Source: Aliiroseovarius sp. M344 | Lineage (GTDB): Bacteria; Pseudomonadota; Alphaproteobacteria; Rhodobacterales; Rhodobacteraceae | NCBI RefSeq assembly: GCF_025140835.1 | Contig: NZ_CP081153.1 | Location: 2,480,001 to 2,544,000 of the forward strand | Length of the DNA stretch: 64,000 bases | Reading direction: 5' to 3' | Shown here: one piece after another, positions 8,086 through 18,921 of the stretch | Numbering within the stretch: the stretch's first letter is position 1 | Layout of the letters: every line of letters starts with the position of its first letter | Notes under the pieces: model-generated | What the model was told of the DNA's origin: nothing | The model's input: the letters and a program-made list of their open reading frames with translations, nothing else | Database searches by the model: none | Translations under genes and position numbers: made by a program

Positions 8086-9471
8086 TTACGCGTGGATTGC
8101 GCCATCCCCACAAGCCAGTGCCGCTTCGCGGACCGCTTCCGAGAAGGTTGGGTGGGCATGGCATGTGCGGGCGAGGTCCTCGGCAGAGCCGCCGAACTCC
8201 ATCAGCACGCAAGCTTCGTGGATCAGATCGCCGGCTGCGGGGCCCATGATGTGCACGCCCAGCACGCGGTCGGTATCCTTATCGGCAAGGATTTTCACAA
8301 AGCCCTCGCCCTGGAACACAGCCTTCGCGCGGCCGTTGCCCATGAAGCTGAACTTGCCGACCTTATAGGCACGACCTTCTTCCTTCAGCTGCTCTTCGGT
8401 CTTGCCGACGCTGGCAACTTCGGGCGCGGTATACACGACGCCGGGAATGACATCATAGTTCACGTGCCCAGCCTGTCCGGCGATGGCTTCGGCGGCGGCC
8501 ATGCCTTCGTCTTCCGCCTTGTGGGCCAGCATCGGGCCTTCGGTCACGTCACCAATAGCCCAGATACCCGGAACTGATGTTTTCCAATGGTCCGTCGCGA
8601 TCTGGCCGCGTTCTGTCATCTTGACCCCCGTGGCTTCCAGCCCCAGCCCATCCACGAAGGGACGGCGCCCGGTGGCAACCAACACGACATCTGCATCCAG
8701 CATTTCTTCCGCGTCGGTCTTGCGAAGTTTGTAGTGCACTTTGGCCTTGGTCTTGGTGGCTTCAACTTTCTGAACCGCCGCGCCCATGATAAATTTCAGG
8801 CCCTGCTTTTTCAAAGCACGCTGGAAGGTTTTCGCCAGATCACCGTCCATACCCGGCGTGATCATGTCGAGGAATTCGACCACCGTCACCTCTGACCCCA
8901 AACGCGCATAGACCGAACCCATTTCCAGCCCGATCACGCCCGCGCCGATGACAACCATCTTCTTGGGAACCTTCGGCAACTCAAGCGCGCCGGTTGAGGT
9001 TACGACGACTTTTTCGTCCACTTCAACACCCGGCAAGCTCGACGGCTCAGAGCCTGACGCAATCACAATGTTCTTGGCGTTGTGCACCTCGTCACCGACC
9101 TTGACCTGACCGGCGGCCGGGATCGACCCCCAGCCTTTTAGCCAGTCGACCTTGTTTTTCTTGAACAGGAACTCGATGCCCTTTGTGTTCTGACCAATCA
9201 CGTCGTCCTTGTAAGCCAACATCTGCTTCCAATCGACCGAGGGACTTTTGCCCTTCAAACCCATCTTGGCAAAGTTGTGCTCGGCCTCGTGCAGGCTGTG
9301 GCTCGCGTGCAGCAGTGCCTTCGAGGGGATACAGCCGACGTTCAGGCAGGTGCCGCCCAACGTCTCGCGCCCTTCGACACACGCGGTTTTCAAGCCCAGT
9401 TGAGCACAACGGATCGCGCAGACATAGCCGCCCGGGCCGCCGCCGATGATGATTACGTCATAGTCTGCCAT
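8086..9471 (-). CDS. lpd: Dihydrolipoyl dehydrogenase (E3)
   Basis: This FAD disulfide oxidoreductase reoxidises dihydrolipoyl groups of the 2-oxoglutarate dehydrogenase complex and reduces NAD+. It has 461 residues from the chosen start. The FAD motif GGGPGG is at 10-15. The redox-active pair is Cys42 and Cys47 in GGTCLNVGC. An NAD-binding GAGVIG lies near the middle. The C-terminal HAHPTFSE supplies the catalytic His and Glu. The frame extends 20 codons upstream, but [11 protein letters not shown] is the family start and has an AAAGGA site. It is the last gene of the suc operon, after MAPEG. Confidence 0.95.
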   Translation of the reverse strand: MADYDVIIIGGGPGGYVCAIRCAQLGLKTACVEGRETLGGTCLNVGCIPSKALLHASHSLHEAEHNFAKMGLKGKSPSVDWKQMLAYKDDVIGQNTKGIEFLFKKNKVDWLKGWGSIPAAGQVKVGDEVHNAKNIVIASGSEPSSLPGVEVDEKVVVTSTGALELPKVPKKMVVIGAGVIGLEMGSVYARLGSEVTVVEFLDMITPGMDGDLAKTFQRALKKQGLKFIMGAAVQKVEATKTKAKVHYKLRKTDAEEMLDADVVLVATGRRPFVDGLGLEATGVKMTERGQIATDHWKTSVPGIWAIGDVTEGPMLAHKAEDEGMAAAEAIAGQAGHVNYDVIPGVVYTAPEVASVGKTEEQLKEEGRAYKVGKFSFMGNGRAKAVFQGEGFVKILADKDTDRVLGVHIMGPAAGDLIHEACVLMEFGGSAEDLARTCHAHPTFSEAVREAALACGDGAIHA

Positions 9472-9559
9472 GTGTCTTGTCCTTTCGTTTGGGGTCCGGA
9501 CGTGGCTGCAACCAGCCGACCACTCGCGCACCCCGGAGCATGTTTTTACCTAGTGATAT

Positions 9560-9949
9560 TCATATGAGCGCCGAGATCAACATCACCGCCGTCGCGATCA
9601 GCCCCACGGCCCAGATCAGCGACCGCCACGGGGTCCAGCCGAACAGGTAAGCGGGAAGATAGACGATCCGCGCAGCAAGATAGAGATAAGCGCAGGTCTG
9701 GGTGGTTGCGGTGGACTGGCCCGACAGCGTCACCACCGCCACGGCAGCGGTGAACAGGATCAGCCCCTCGAAATGGTTGTTCAACGCCCGCTGCGCCCGC
9801 CCCGCCTTGCCCTTCAGCTCACGCGGGGTATCGCGCGAGGACGCCGCATATTTCGTGCCCACCTGCATCTGCGCCAGAACGGAGTAGATGCAGAACTGGA
9901 CCACTTGCAGCAGGCCCGCGAGGGCGAGGATGCTGAGTTCGGGGGTCAA
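9560..9949 (-). CDS. MAPEG-family membrane protein
   Basis: This 129-residue integral membrane protein has four hydrophobic helices and the MAPEG family pattern (AQRALNNHFEGL, with ERA-like residues, in helix 2). MAPEG proteins include glutathione S-transferases and leukotriene synthases. Bacterial members have no settled substrate. The start is a TTG that overlaps the stop of the preceding orphan gene (TTGA), with CAGG about 8 nt upstream. A short MAPEG gene within the suc/odh operon just before lpd is common in Rhodobacterales, to my knowledge, but its link to the TCA cycle is unexplained. Confidence 0.85.
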   Translation of the reverse strand: MTPELSILALAGLLQVVQFCIYSVLAQMQVGTKYAASSRDTPRELKGKAGRAQRALNNHFEGLILFTAAVAVVTLSGQSTATTQTCAYLYLAARIVYLPAYLFGWTPWRSLIWAVGLIATAVMLISALI

Positions 9950-10302
9950 TTGCTAACCTGCCGTACGATTTCAGAAATCGGTTTTGTTGGATTCTTAAGG
10001 CACTCCTCCGCCAGAAGCCTCAAGGCACGGATAAAACGATCATCATTGTCTGGATATCGAGTATCGCCTACTGCGATAACATAGCTATGCCAAAACATAA
10101 CTTTCTCGAACTCCAAGGTGTTTGAATTCGAGAAGTTGTCCTGCAAGACCATTAAGTCAAAACACGGCTCACTACCAAACATGTCTAGTTGGGTCGTCAT
10201 CATCTCACCAAGTGACATTTCAGCGACAACGGGTTGCGCAGCGAAAGCCGCAACGCAAAATGTCGCTGAAATCAAACGGCCTATACACATGTTCTCGGTC
10301 AT
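9946..10302 (-). CDS. Orphan secreted or lipoprotein-like small protein within the suc operon
   Basis: I do not recognise this 118-residue protein. It has an N-terminal signal-like segment (about 6-27, ending VVAEM) and a mature part of about 90 residues with two cysteines (GSEPCFDL and AEECLKN), which could form a disulfide in the periplasm. Its ATG overlaps the sucB stop by one base (TGATG), with GGAT upstream, and its stop overlaps the TTG of the MAPEG gene. It is clearly richer in A+T than sucB and lpd. An alternative TTG start lies three bases upstream. Tight coupling on both sides suggests it is expressed. Confidence 0.7.
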   Translation of the reverse strand: MTENMCIGRLISATFCVAAFAAQPVVAEMSLGEMMTTQLDMFGSEPCFDLMVLQDNFSNSNTLEFEKVMFWHSYVIAVGDTRYPDNDDRFIRALRLLAEECLKNPTKPISEIVRQVSN

Positions 10303-11804
10303 CAAAGATCCATCAACAACCGACGTGGATCCTCCAGCGCCTCTTTCACGCGCACCAGGAACGTCACGGCGCCTTTGCCGTCCACGATCCGGTGGTCATA
10401 GGACAGCGCCAGATACATCATCGGGCGGATCACGACCTCGCCGTTGATCGCCATCGGGCGGTCCTGGATCTTGTGCATGCCAAGGATGCCCGATTGCGGC
10501 GGGTTCAGGATCGGCGAGGACATGAGCGAGCCATAGACACCCCCGTTCGAGATGGTGAAGGTGCCGCCCTGCATTTCGTCCATCGACAGTTTGCCGTCAC
10601 GGGCTTTGCGGCCCTTTTCGGCAATCGCCTTCTCGATCGTCGCAAAGGACATCGCGTCAGCATCGTTGATCACGGGCACCACAAGGCCAGTTGGCGTACC
10701 AGCAGCGACACCCATGTTTACGTAGTTTTTGTAAACGATGTCGGTGCCGTCGATCTCGGCGTTCACCTCAGGCACTTCTTTCAGCGCGTGACAGCAAGCC
10801 TTGGTGAAGAACGACATGAAGCCCAGACGCACGCCGTGTTTCTTCTCAAACTCGGCTTTGTATTCGTTGCGCAGCGCCATCACCTCGGTCATGTCCACCT
10901 CGTTATAGGTGGTCAGCATGGCGGCGGTGTTCTGGCTGTCTTTCAGACGGCGCGCAATGGTCTGGCGCAGGCGGGTCATTTTCACCCGCTCTTCGCGCGC
11001 GACGTCCCCGGCGGGGCGTGGCGCTGCCGGAGCAGGTGCCGGCGAGGGCGCTGCTTTCGGCGCAGCTAGCGCAGCAGCAACGTCATGTTTCATCACACGG
11101 CCATCACGGCCCGTGCCTTGAACGTCACCCGATTTCAAACCGGCTTCGGCCATCGCCTTCTTGGCGGACGGCGCGTCCTCGACGTCCTTGCCTGTCGTCG
11201 CGGCGGACGACGCGGCAGCAGGGGCGCTGGCGGCAGGGGCCGCGGTTGCCGCAGCGCCGCCTGCCGAAAGAATGGCAAGTTTGGCCGAGGCATCGACGGT
11301 CGCGCCTTCGGCGGCCAGAATTTCAGTCAGAACACCAGCGGCGGGCGCCGGCACCTCGACCGAGACCTTGTCGGTTTCAAGTTCGCACAGCATCTCGTCT
11401 TGCGCGACGCTATCACCAACTTGCTTGAACCAGCTGGACACCGTCGCCTCGGTGACGCTTTCGCCAAGGCTGGGAACCATCACGTCAACGGCCTGACCTT
11501 CGCCACCTGACGCAGGCGGCGCGGCTTCTGTCTTTGGCTTTGCAGCGGGAGCGGGGACCGCCCCTTCGCCTTCGCCAATGGTGGCCAGCAGCGCATTCAC
11601 GCCCACGGTTTCCCCTTCGGCGGCAACAATCTCGCCCATCGTGCCCGCAGCGGGCGACGGCACTTCGACGGTCACTTTGTCAGTCTCAAGCTCGCAGAGC
11701 ATTTCATCAACCGCCACCGCATCGCCCGGTTTCTTGAACCAAGTGGCAACCGTGGCTTCGGTGACGCTTTCGCCCAGTGTTGGGACCCTTACTTCGATGC
11801 TCAT
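10302..11804 (-). CDS. sucB: 2-oxoglutarate dehydrogenase E2, dihydrolipoyl succinyltransferase
   Basis: This is the core of the 2-oxoglutarate dehydrogenase complex, moving the succinyl group to CoA. It has 500 residues. Two lipoyl domains are visible at about 1-78 and 105-180, each with the lipoylated lysine in ELETDKV. Ala/Pro-rich linkers follow each one. The E3-binding domain is at about 210-245 ([19 protein letters not shown]). The catalytic domain carries SYDHRIVDG near residue 470, with the active-site His and Asp. Two lipoyl domains, rather than the single one of E. coli SucB, is a feature of this group. It starts 3 bp after the sucA stop. Confidence 0.95.
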   Translation of the reverse strand: MSIEVRVPTLGESVTEATVATWFKKPGDAVAVDEMLCELETDKVTVEVPSPAAGTMGEIVAAEGETVGVNALLATIGEGEGAVPAPAAKPKTEAAPPASGGEGQAVDVMVPSLGESVTEATVSSWFKQVGDSVAQDEMLCELETDKVSVEVPAPAAGVLTEILAAEGATVDASAKLAILSAGGAAATAAPAASAPAAASSAATTGKDVEDAPSAKKAMAEAGLKSGDVQGTGRDGRVMKHDVAAALAAPKAAPSPAPAPAAPRPAGDVAREERVKMTRLRQTIARRLKDSQNTAAMLTTYNEVDMTEVMALRNEYKAEFEKKHGVRLGFMSFFTKACCHALKEVPEVNAEIDGTDIVYKNYVNMGVAAGTPTGLVVPVINDADAMSFATIEKAIAEKGRKARDGKLSMDEMQGGTFTISNGGVYGSLMSSPILNPPQSGILGMHKIQDRPMAINGEVVIRPMMYLALSYDHRIVDGKGAVTFLVRVKEALEDPRRLLMDL

Positions 11805-11807
11805 GGC

Positions 11808-14786
11808 TTATTTCCCTTCCAGGTTCAGCGCCGCGTCAACGAGCGCCTCTTGTTGTGCTTTGTGTTGAGATGCCAGACCGGTGGCCGGCGATGCCGATGC
11901 CGGACGACCTGCGTAAACGGGCCGCAAATGCTTGGCCCCGATACGGGTCAGCACCCATTCGATATTCGGTTCGACAAAGAACCAGGCACCCTGGTTCTTC
12001 GGTTCTTCCTGACACCAGACGATTTCTGCCTGCTTGAACCGTTCCAGTTCCTTAACCAGCGACATAGCCGGGAAGGGATAGAACTGCTCGAGGCGCAAAA
12101 GGTAGACGTCGGTGATGCCACGGCGGTCACGTTCTTCCAGCAGGTCATAGTAGACCTTGCCGGAACACATCACGACGCGCTTGATCTTCTTGTCAGTGAC
12201 CAGCTTGGCCTCGGACCGACCGGTGCCATTATCCCGGTCGCCATCATCCCACAACACGCGGTGGAAACTGGACCCTTCGGTGAAGTCCTTGGCATCCGAC
12301 ACAGCCAGCTTGTGACGCAAAAGCGATTTTGGCGTCATCATGATCAGTGGCTTACGATAACCGCGATGCAGCTGACGGCGCAGAATGTGGAAATAGTTGG
12401 CGGGTGTGGTGCAGTTGGCAACGATCCAGTTGTCTCCGCCACACATCTGCAGGAAGCGTTCAAGCCGGGCCGAGCTGTGTTCCGGTCCCTGCCCTTCGAA
12501 GCCATGCGGCAGAAGGACGGTCAGCCCGGACATCCGCAGCCATTTTGACTCGCCCGAAGAAATGAACTGGTCGAACATGATCTGCGCGCCATTGGCAAAG
12601 TCACCAAACTGCGCTTCCCACATCACCAGCGCGTTGGGTTCGGCCAGCGAGTAACCGTATTCAAACCCAAGCACCGCGTATTCAGACAGCATCGAGTCGA
12701 TGACTTCGTAACGCGCCTGACCTTTGCGAATGTTGTTCAGCGGATAATAGCGCTCTTCGGTGTCTTGATTGACAAACCCAGAATGGCGCTGACTGAACGT
12801 GCCACGTGTGGCGTCCTGCCCGGACAGACGAACCGGGAAACCCTCAGTCACCAGCGACCCAAAAGCAATCGCTTCGCCGGTGGCCCAGTCAAATCCGGTG
12901 CCACTGTCAAACATCGCCTTCTTGGCATCCAGCAGCCGTCCCACGGTTTTATGCAGCGGGAACCCTTCCGGTGCTGTGCTGAGGGCCTTTCCAATCTCGG
13001 CCAGATTTTCGGACGAGATTTCAGTCTTACCGCGCTGATACTCGTCGCTTTCACGATCAAGATGTGACCAGCGCCCATCAAGCCAATCCGCTTTATTCGG
13101 CTTATAGTCGCGGCCTGCTTCAAATTCGTCATTCATGCGGGCTTGGAACGCTGCTTTCAAATCTTCGATCTCGCCAGCAGGGATCAGCCCGTCCTTCACA
13201 AGTCGGTCAGTGTAGATCTGAAGCGTCGTGGCATGTTTCTTGATCCGCTTATACATCAGCGGGTTGGTGAACATCGGCTCGTCGCCTTCGTTGTGTCCGA
13301 AGCGACGATAGCAGAAGATGTCCAGCACCACGTCTTTGTGGAACTTCTGGCGGAACTCGATGGCAACCCGGGCCGCGTGCACCACAGCTTCCGGATCATC
13401 CCCGTTCACGTGGAAAATCGGCGCTTCCACCATCAAGGCAATGTCCGTCGGATAGGGCGACGAGCGCGAGAAGTGGGGCGCCGTCGTAAAGCCGATCTGG
13501 TTGTTCACCACGATATGCATCGTGCCGCCGGTCTTATGGCCGACAAGGCCGGACAGACCAAAACCTTCGGCCACAACACCCTGACCGGCAAATGCCGCAT
13601 CGCCGTGAAGCAGGATCGGCAGAACCTGATCGCGGTTTTTGTCGTTAATTTGCTCTTGCTTGGCGCGCACTTTGCCCAACACGACGGGATTGACCGCCTC
13701 AAGGTGTGAGGGGTTCGCGGTCAGGCTCAGGTGTACGATATTGCCGTCAAACTCGCGGTCGGAACTGGCGCCAAGGTGATATTTCACATCGCCCGAACCG
13801 TCGACATCCTCGGGCTTAAAGCTGCCGCCCTGAAACTCGTTGAAGATCGCGCGATAGGGTTTTTGCAGCACATTGGCCAGAACTGACAAACGACCACGGT
13901 GCGGCATGCCCATCACGATGTCTTTCAGCCCAAGCTGACCACCACGCTTGATGATCTGCTCCATCGCCGGGATCAGCGCTTCACCACCGTCCAAGCCAAA
14001 CCGTTTGGTGCCCATGTATTTCACATGTAGGAACTTCTCGAAGCCTTCAGCCTCGACCAGCTTGTTCAGGATCGCCTTTCGGCCTTCCTGTGTGAAGCGG
14101 ATTTCCTTGTCAAAGCCTTCGATCCGCTCTTTCAGCCAGCCCGCTTCTTCAGGGTTCGAGATGTGCATATATTGCAGCGCGAAAGTGCCACAATAAGTGC
14201 GCTTCACGATGTCGAGGATCTGCCGGATCGAGGCCACTTCCAGACCCAGAACATTGTCGATAAAGATCGGGCGATCCATGTCTGCTTCTGTGAATCCGTA
14301 TGATGCCGGATCAAGCTCGGGGTGAGACGATTTCTCTTGCATACCCAGCGGGTCCAGATCGGCTGCCAGATGGCCCCGGATCCGATAGGCCCGGATGATC
14401 ATCAAGGCACGAATGCTGTCCAGCACGGCACGTTTGACCTGATCGTCGGACAGTTTCACACCTTTTTCTGCGGCTTTCGCTTCGATCTTCTTACCCGCTG
14501 CTTTCGCTTCGATCTGAGGCTCTTCTGGCCACTGCCCATCCAGCCCGTGCACACGGTCACCGGTCGGCATCGGAGGCCAGTCGCCCCGCGCCCAGGACGG
14601 CCCGGCCGCCTCGGCGGTCACATCGCCGCCGTCATCCCCAAGTTCGGCAAAAAACGCCTGCCACGCGGCATCCACCGCGTTGGGGTCGCGCGCATATTGG
14701 GCATAGAGCTGTTCCAGATACTCGGCATTATGGCCTTGCATGAAGCTTGACGCATGGAAAAGGTCGTTGGGGCTCTGATCCGTCAT
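11808..14786 (-). CDS. sucA: 2-oxoglutarate dehydrogenase E1
   Basis: This is the thiamine-diphosphate-dependent decarboxylase of the 2-oxoglutarate dehydrogenase complex, 992 residues. The N-terminal arm (about 10-50) binds E2, with the typical ASSFMQGHNAEYLEQLY opening. Thiamine-binding motifs follow, including MPHRGRLSVLANV near residue 270 and the GDAAFAGQGVV stretch near 400. The transketolase-like C-terminal half carries GEALFGS-type and QFGDFANGAQ motifs. A GTG three codons upstream is possible, but AGGTG lies 7-8 nt before the ATG at 14786, which I prefer. It follows sucD by 60 bp in the suc operon. Confidence 0.96.
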   Translation of the reverse strand: MTDQSPNDLFHASSFMQGHNAEYLEQLYAQYARDPNAVDAAWQAFFAELGDDGGDVTAEAAGPSWARGDWPPMPTGDRVHGLDGQWPEEPQIEAKAAGKKIEAKAAEKGVKLSDDQVKRAVLDSIRALMIIRAYRIRGHLAADLDPLGMQEKSSHPELDPASYGFTEADMDRPIFIDNVLGLEVASIRQILDIVKRTYCGTFALQYMHISNPEEAGWLKERIEGFDKEIRFTQEGRKAILNKLVEAEGFEKFLHVKYMGTKRFGLDGGEALIPAMEQIIKRGGQLGLKDIVMGMPHRGRLSVLANVLQKPYRAIFNEFQGGSFKPEDVDGSGDVKYHLGASSDREFDGNIVHLSLTANPSHLEAVNPVVLGKVRAKQEQINDKNRDQVLPILLHGDAAFAGQGVVAEGFGLSGLVGHKTGGTMHIVVNNQIGFTTAPHFSRSSPYPTDIALMVEAPIFHVNGDDPEAVVHAARVAIEFRQKFHKDVVLDIFCYRRFGHNEGDEPMFTNPLMYKRIKKHATTLQIYTDRLVKDGLIPAGEIEDLKAAFQARMNDEFEAGRDYKPNKADWLDGRWSHLDRESDEYQRGKTEISSENLAEIGKALSTAPEGFPLHKTVGRLLDAKKAMFDSGTGFDWATGEAIAFGSLVTEGFPVRLSGQDATRGTFSQRHSGFVNQDTEERYYPLNNIRKGQARYEVIDSMLSEYAVLGFEYGYSLAEPNALVMWEAQFGDFANGAQIMFDQFISSGESKWLRMSGLTVLLPHGFEGQGPEHSSARLERFLQMCGGDNWIVANCTTPANYFHILRRQLHRGYRKPLIMMTPKSLLRHKLAVSDAKDFTEGSSFHRVLWDDGDRDNGTGRSEAKLVTDKKIKRVVMCSGKVYYDLLEERDRRGITDVYLLRLEQFYPFPAMSLVKELERFKQAEIVWCQEEPKNQGAWFFVEPNIEWVLTRIGAKHLRPVYAGRPASASPATGLASQHKAQQEALVDAALNLEGK

Positions 14787-14846
14787 GGGGGTCACCTAAA
14801 AATTGGTAAACGCGCGCCCCGGGAAAGGGGCACGCGTAGGGGATTT

Positions 14847-15731
14847 TTATTTACCGATCGCTTCCAGCACGGCCTCGCCCAGTGTGGCGGGGCTGTCGGC
14901 GACAATGATGCCAGCGGCGCGCATGGCCTCGATCTTGTCTTCGGCACCGCCTTTGCCACCGGCAACAATTGCGCCAGCGTGGCCCATGCGGCGGCCCGGA
15001 GGTGCCGTGCGGCCAGCGATGAACCCGGCAACTGGCTTCCAGCGGCCTTTCTTCTTCTGTTCGGCCAGGAATTCAGCAGCTTCTTCTTCTGCCGAGCCAC
15101 CGATTTCACCGATCATGATGATCGAGTGTGTTTCGTCGTCGTCCAGGAACATGTCCAAGACGTCGATATGCTCGGTGCCTTTGATGGGGTCACCGCCGAT
15201 GCCGACAGCCGTCGATTGGCCCAGACCAATATCCGAGGTCTGCTTCACAGCCTCATAGGTCAGCGTGCCAGAGCGCGACACAACACCGACCGAGCCGCGT
15301 TTGTGGATGTGGCCGGGCATGATGCCGATCTTGCAGGCGTCGGGCGTGATGACACCGGGGCAGTTCGGGCCGATCAGGCGCGATTTCGACCCTTCGATGG
15401 CGCGCTGAACGCGCATCATGTCCAGCACCGGAATGCCTTCGGTGATGCAAACGATCAGTTCCATCTCAGCGTCGATCGCTTCAAGGATCGAATCCGCTGC
15501 GAAGGGCGGCGGCACATAGATCACGGAAGCATTGGCTTCGGTGACGTGCTTAGCCTCGTGCACCGAGTTGAAGACCGGAAGGTCCAGATGCGTCTGGCCA
15601 CCTTTGCCCGGCGTCACACCGCCGACCATTTTGGTGCCATAGGCAATCGCCTGTTCCGAGTGAAAGGTGCCCTGCGAGCCAGTGAAGCCCTGACAGATGA
15701 CCTTGGTGTTTTCGTCGATAAGGACTGCCAT
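14847..15731 (-). CDS. sucD: Succinyl-CoA synthetase alpha subunit
   Basis: This subunit of succinyl-CoA synthetase binds CoA and carries the phosphorylated histidine, working with SucC to make ATP or GTP. It has 294 residues. The N-terminal Rossmann fold has [11 protein letters not shown] near residues 16-26. The phospho-histidine is in [16 protein letters not shown] near 245. The frame continues upstream into the orphan gene, but MAVLIDENT is the conserved start. Its AAAGGAA ribosome site lies inside the end of the orphan gene, whose TAA is one base before the ATG. Confidence 0.95.
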   Translation of the reverse strand: MAVLIDENTKVICQGFTGSQGTFHSEQAIAYGTKMVGGVTPGKGGQTHLDLPVFNSVHEAKHVTEANASVIYVPPPFAADSILEAIDAEMELIVCITEGIPVLDMMRVQRAIEGSKSRLIGPNCPGVITPDACKIGIMPGHIHKRGSVGVVSRSGTLTYEAVKQTSDIGLGQSTAVGIGGDPIKGTEHIDVLDMFLDDDETHSIIMIGEIGGSAEEEAAEFLAEQKKKGRWKPVAGFIAGRTAPPGRRMGHAGAIVAGGKGGAEDKIEAMRAAGIIVADSPATLGEAVLEAIGK

Positions 15732-15732
15732 A

Positions 15733-16353
15733 TTAGTCTGTTCCTTTATGTCGAAGCAGAAATTCTGCTCTACGTTTTTCATCTTCCATTTCGTGTTCCT
15801 CGCGCAATTCATGCAATTTGGAAGGAACGTGATCTAAGAAGACGGTTGTAAAATCCAAAAACTCTACTCTTTGCGACGTCTTCACATCTGTTCTAATTGT
15901 TGCACCGACAATGAGAGTGTCTCGCTCACCTGATCCAATCGTTTTCTCTGGATTTCGGTAGTCGGGTACAAAATTGATTGCATGTACAATCAAATTCAAT
16001 GCATCCCACATGGTCAGGTTTGCCGAAGACTTGCCTAGCGATGAGTTTCGTAGCCCACTGTCATCAACCAACTCAATGTATCTCCGACAATGAACCGCAA
16101 AATCCATCACAATCTCGAAGACACGTTCTAATCGGTCATCTCTATCCCAACTATGGAAAGGAGTGGCGACGAGTCCTTCTAACAAGAAAGCAAAGTTTTT
16201 AGCTTTTTCGTATGCGTTGGCGGCTACACCAATGTCCAATCGGTCTAAATCTCGACCCAGTAGTACGGCTTGAGGCTCAGATTCGCTGTCGTAATCACTC
16301 AAGATCAAGCTGAATGTACTGTTGTTGGACAATATGCGCGGCCGATCTCTCAC
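15733..16353 (-). CDS. Orphan protein of unknown function between sucC and sucD
   Basis: I do not recognise this 206-residue protein. It has no signal peptide or membrane segment and looks cytoplasmic and mixed alpha/beta, with a highly charged C-terminus ([17 protein letters not shown]) that may be helical. Its GTG start overlaps the sucC stop (GTGA), and its TAA is one base before the sucD ATG, so it is inserted exactly between two genes that are normally adjacent. Its DNA is markedly A+T-rich, with codons such as AAA, TCT and ATT unlike its neighbours, which suggests horizontal gain. The region supplies the sucD ribosome site. Confidence 0.75.
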   Translation of the reverse strand: MRDRPRILSNNSTFSLILSDYDSESEPQAVLLGRDLDRLDIGVAANAYEKAKNFAFLLEGLVATPFHSWDRDDRLERVFEIVMDFAVHCRRYIELVDDSGLRNSSLGKSSANLTMWDALNLIVHAINFVPDYRNPEKTIGSGERDTLIVGATIRTDVKTSQRVEFLDFTTVFLDHVPSKLHELREEHEMEDEKRRAEFLLRHKGTD

Positions 16354-17543
16354 CCCTTTACCGCCTTAACAATCTTCTCTGCGCCGTCCGACAGGTTGTC
16401 GGCGGCGATGACGTTCAAGCCGGAGCCGTTGATGATTGCTTTGCCCTCATCCACGTTGGTGCCTTCCAGACGCACGACCAGCGGAACTTGCAGGCCCACC
16501 TCTTTCACCGCGGCGACAACGCCTTCGGCGATGACGTCACAGCGCATGATGCCACCGAAGATGTTGACCAAGATACCTTTGACCTGCGGGTCTGAAGTAA
16601 TGATCTTGAACGCCTCTGTGACTTTCTCTTTGGTCGCGCCGCCACCAACATCAAGGAAGTTGGCAGGTTCAGCACCGTACAGCTTGATGATGTCCATGGT
16701 GGCCATCGCCAGACCAGCACCGTTCACCATGCAGCCGATCTCTCCGTCCAGAGCAATGTAGTTCAGGTCGTATTTCGACGCTTCCAGCTCTTTGGGGTCT
16801 TCTTCGGTGGTGTCGCGCAACTCGGCGATATCCGGGTGGCGGTAGACGGCGTTTCCGTCAAAACCAACCTTGGCATCGAGCACTTTCAGGTCACCACTGT
16901 CAGACACGATCAACGGGTTGATTTCCAGCATCTCCATGTCTTTCTCGGTGAAGGCTTGGTAAAGCTGGCCCATCAGTTTGACGCATTGCTTGACTTGCGC
17001 GCCTTCCAGGCCCAGCGCAAACGCAATGCGACGGCCGTGGAAACCTTGGTAGCCCGTTGCCGGATCAACCGAGAAGCTCAGGATTTTTTCGGGCGTCGCG
17101 GCGGCGACTTCCTCGATGTCCATCCCACCCTCGGTCGAGCAGACGAACGAAATGCGCGAGGTTTGGCGATCAACCAGCAGAGCGAGGTAAAGCTCACGTT
17201 CAATGCCTGAACCAGCCTCGATATAGATGCGGTTGACTTGCTTGCCCGCCGGGCCGGTCTGGTGGGTCACAAGCGTGCGGCCCAGCATCTTCTTGGCTTC
17301 TTCCGCGGCTTCCTGCACCGATTTGGTCAGACGCACACCGCCCTTTTCGCCAGCACCCGCTTCTTTGAACGAGCCCTTGCCGCGGCCGCCTGCGTGGATT
17401 TGCGCTTTGACCACCCAAAGGGGGCCGTCGAGTTCACCTGCGGCGGTCTTGGCTTCTTCTGCTCTTAACACAGGGCGCCCGTCGGAAACGGGGGCGCCGT
17501 ATGATTTCAGAAGGGCCTTCGCCTGGTATTCATGAATGTTCAT
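16350..17543 (-). CDS. sucC: Succinyl-CoA synthetase beta subunit
   Basis: This is the ATP-grasp subunit of succinyl-CoA synthetase, which converts succinyl-CoA, ADP and phosphate to succinate, ATP and CoA. It has 397 residues. The N-terminal ATP-grasp domain opens with [16 protein letters not shown]. The conserved [12 protein letters not shown] is at about 46-57. The C-terminal flavodoxin-like domain contains [10 protein letters not shown] near 320 and [11 protein letters not shown] near 355. It is the first gene of the operon, and its 5' region carries a pair of TTGTGATCACAA-type palindromes. Its stop overlaps the GTG start of the orphan gene. Confidence 0.96.
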   Translation of the reverse strand: MNIHEYQAKALLKSYGAPVSDGRPVLRAEEAKTAAGELDGPLWVVKAQIHAGGRGKGSFKEAGAGEKGGVRLTKSVQEAAEEAKKMLGRTLVTHQTGPAGKQVNRIYIEAGSGIERELYLALLVDRQTSRISFVCSTEGGMDIEEVAAATPEKILSFSVDPATGYQGFHGRRIAFALGLEGAQVKQCVKLMGQLYQAFTEKDMEMLEINPLIVSDSGDLKVLDAKVGFDGNAVYRHPDIAELRDTTEEDPKELEASKYDLNYIALDGEIGCMVNGAGLAMATMDIIKLYGAEPANFLDVGGGATKEKVTEAFKIITSDPQVKGILVNIFGGIMRCDVIAEGVVAAVKEVGLQVPLVVRLEGTNVDEGKAIINGSGLNVIAADNLSDGAEKIVKAVKG

Positions 17544-17655
17544 GAAGTCATCCTATCCAGTTGGTCCAATTGCTCTGGGACACCATGCACAACTGTCTGG
17601 CTGGCCGAAAACCTTTTTTGCGGAAATGGGGGATTTTTGCGCTAAACCTGCTTTT

Positions 17656-17688
17656 TTGTGATCACACCCCAAAAAACTGTGATCACAA
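17656..17688 (-). promoter_or_regulatory. Paired TTGTGATCACAA-type palindromes upstream of sucC
   Basis: Two sites, 17656-17667 and 17677-17688, each contain the perfect core TGTGATCACA. Their centres are 21 bp apart, which is two helical turns. They lie 113-145 bp upstream of the sucC start, between it and the mdh terminator. A motif TTTAGCGCAAA (minus strand, 17636-17647) lies between them and sucC. The same arrangement occurs before sdhC. The GntR/FCD protein at 4726-5379 is the likely binder because its own promoter has the same palindrome. Confidence 0.7.
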
Positions 17689-17750
17689 AATAACTTTACC
17701 AGTGCAATTTCGCCCGAACATCGTGATTCTTAAGGCGCTTGGGCAGAACG

Positions 17751-17784
17751 AAAAAGGGCGCCCAACTTTCTGGGCGCCCTCTTT
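17751..17784 (-). terminator. Rho-independent terminator of mdh
   Basis: The stem TGGGCGCCC/GGGCGCCCA with a 6-nt loop is followed by five T on the minus strand. It lies 16 bp after the mdh stop. It separates mdh from the suc operon that follows on the same strand. Confidence 0.92.
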
Positions 17785-17800
17785 AAATCAGGTCGAAGGA

Positions 17801-18778
<978 letters not shown>

Positions 18779-18921
18779 TCAGTTGTTTTCGGGCGCATGC
18801 GTAGTCCGAATATGGCGTTCGCGCAAGAGCGCTGCACTGCGGCGTGACGCGGTCCTTGCCTCTGAACCGCGTTCACGATAGCGCTAAAACACACATTTTC
18901 CAGCGGTTTGAGGCGCATTAC

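Noticed and set aside
14787..14795. GTG start for sucA
   Set aside because: The only good Shine-Dalgarno (AGGTG) overlaps this GTG and is correctly spaced for the ATG at 14786.
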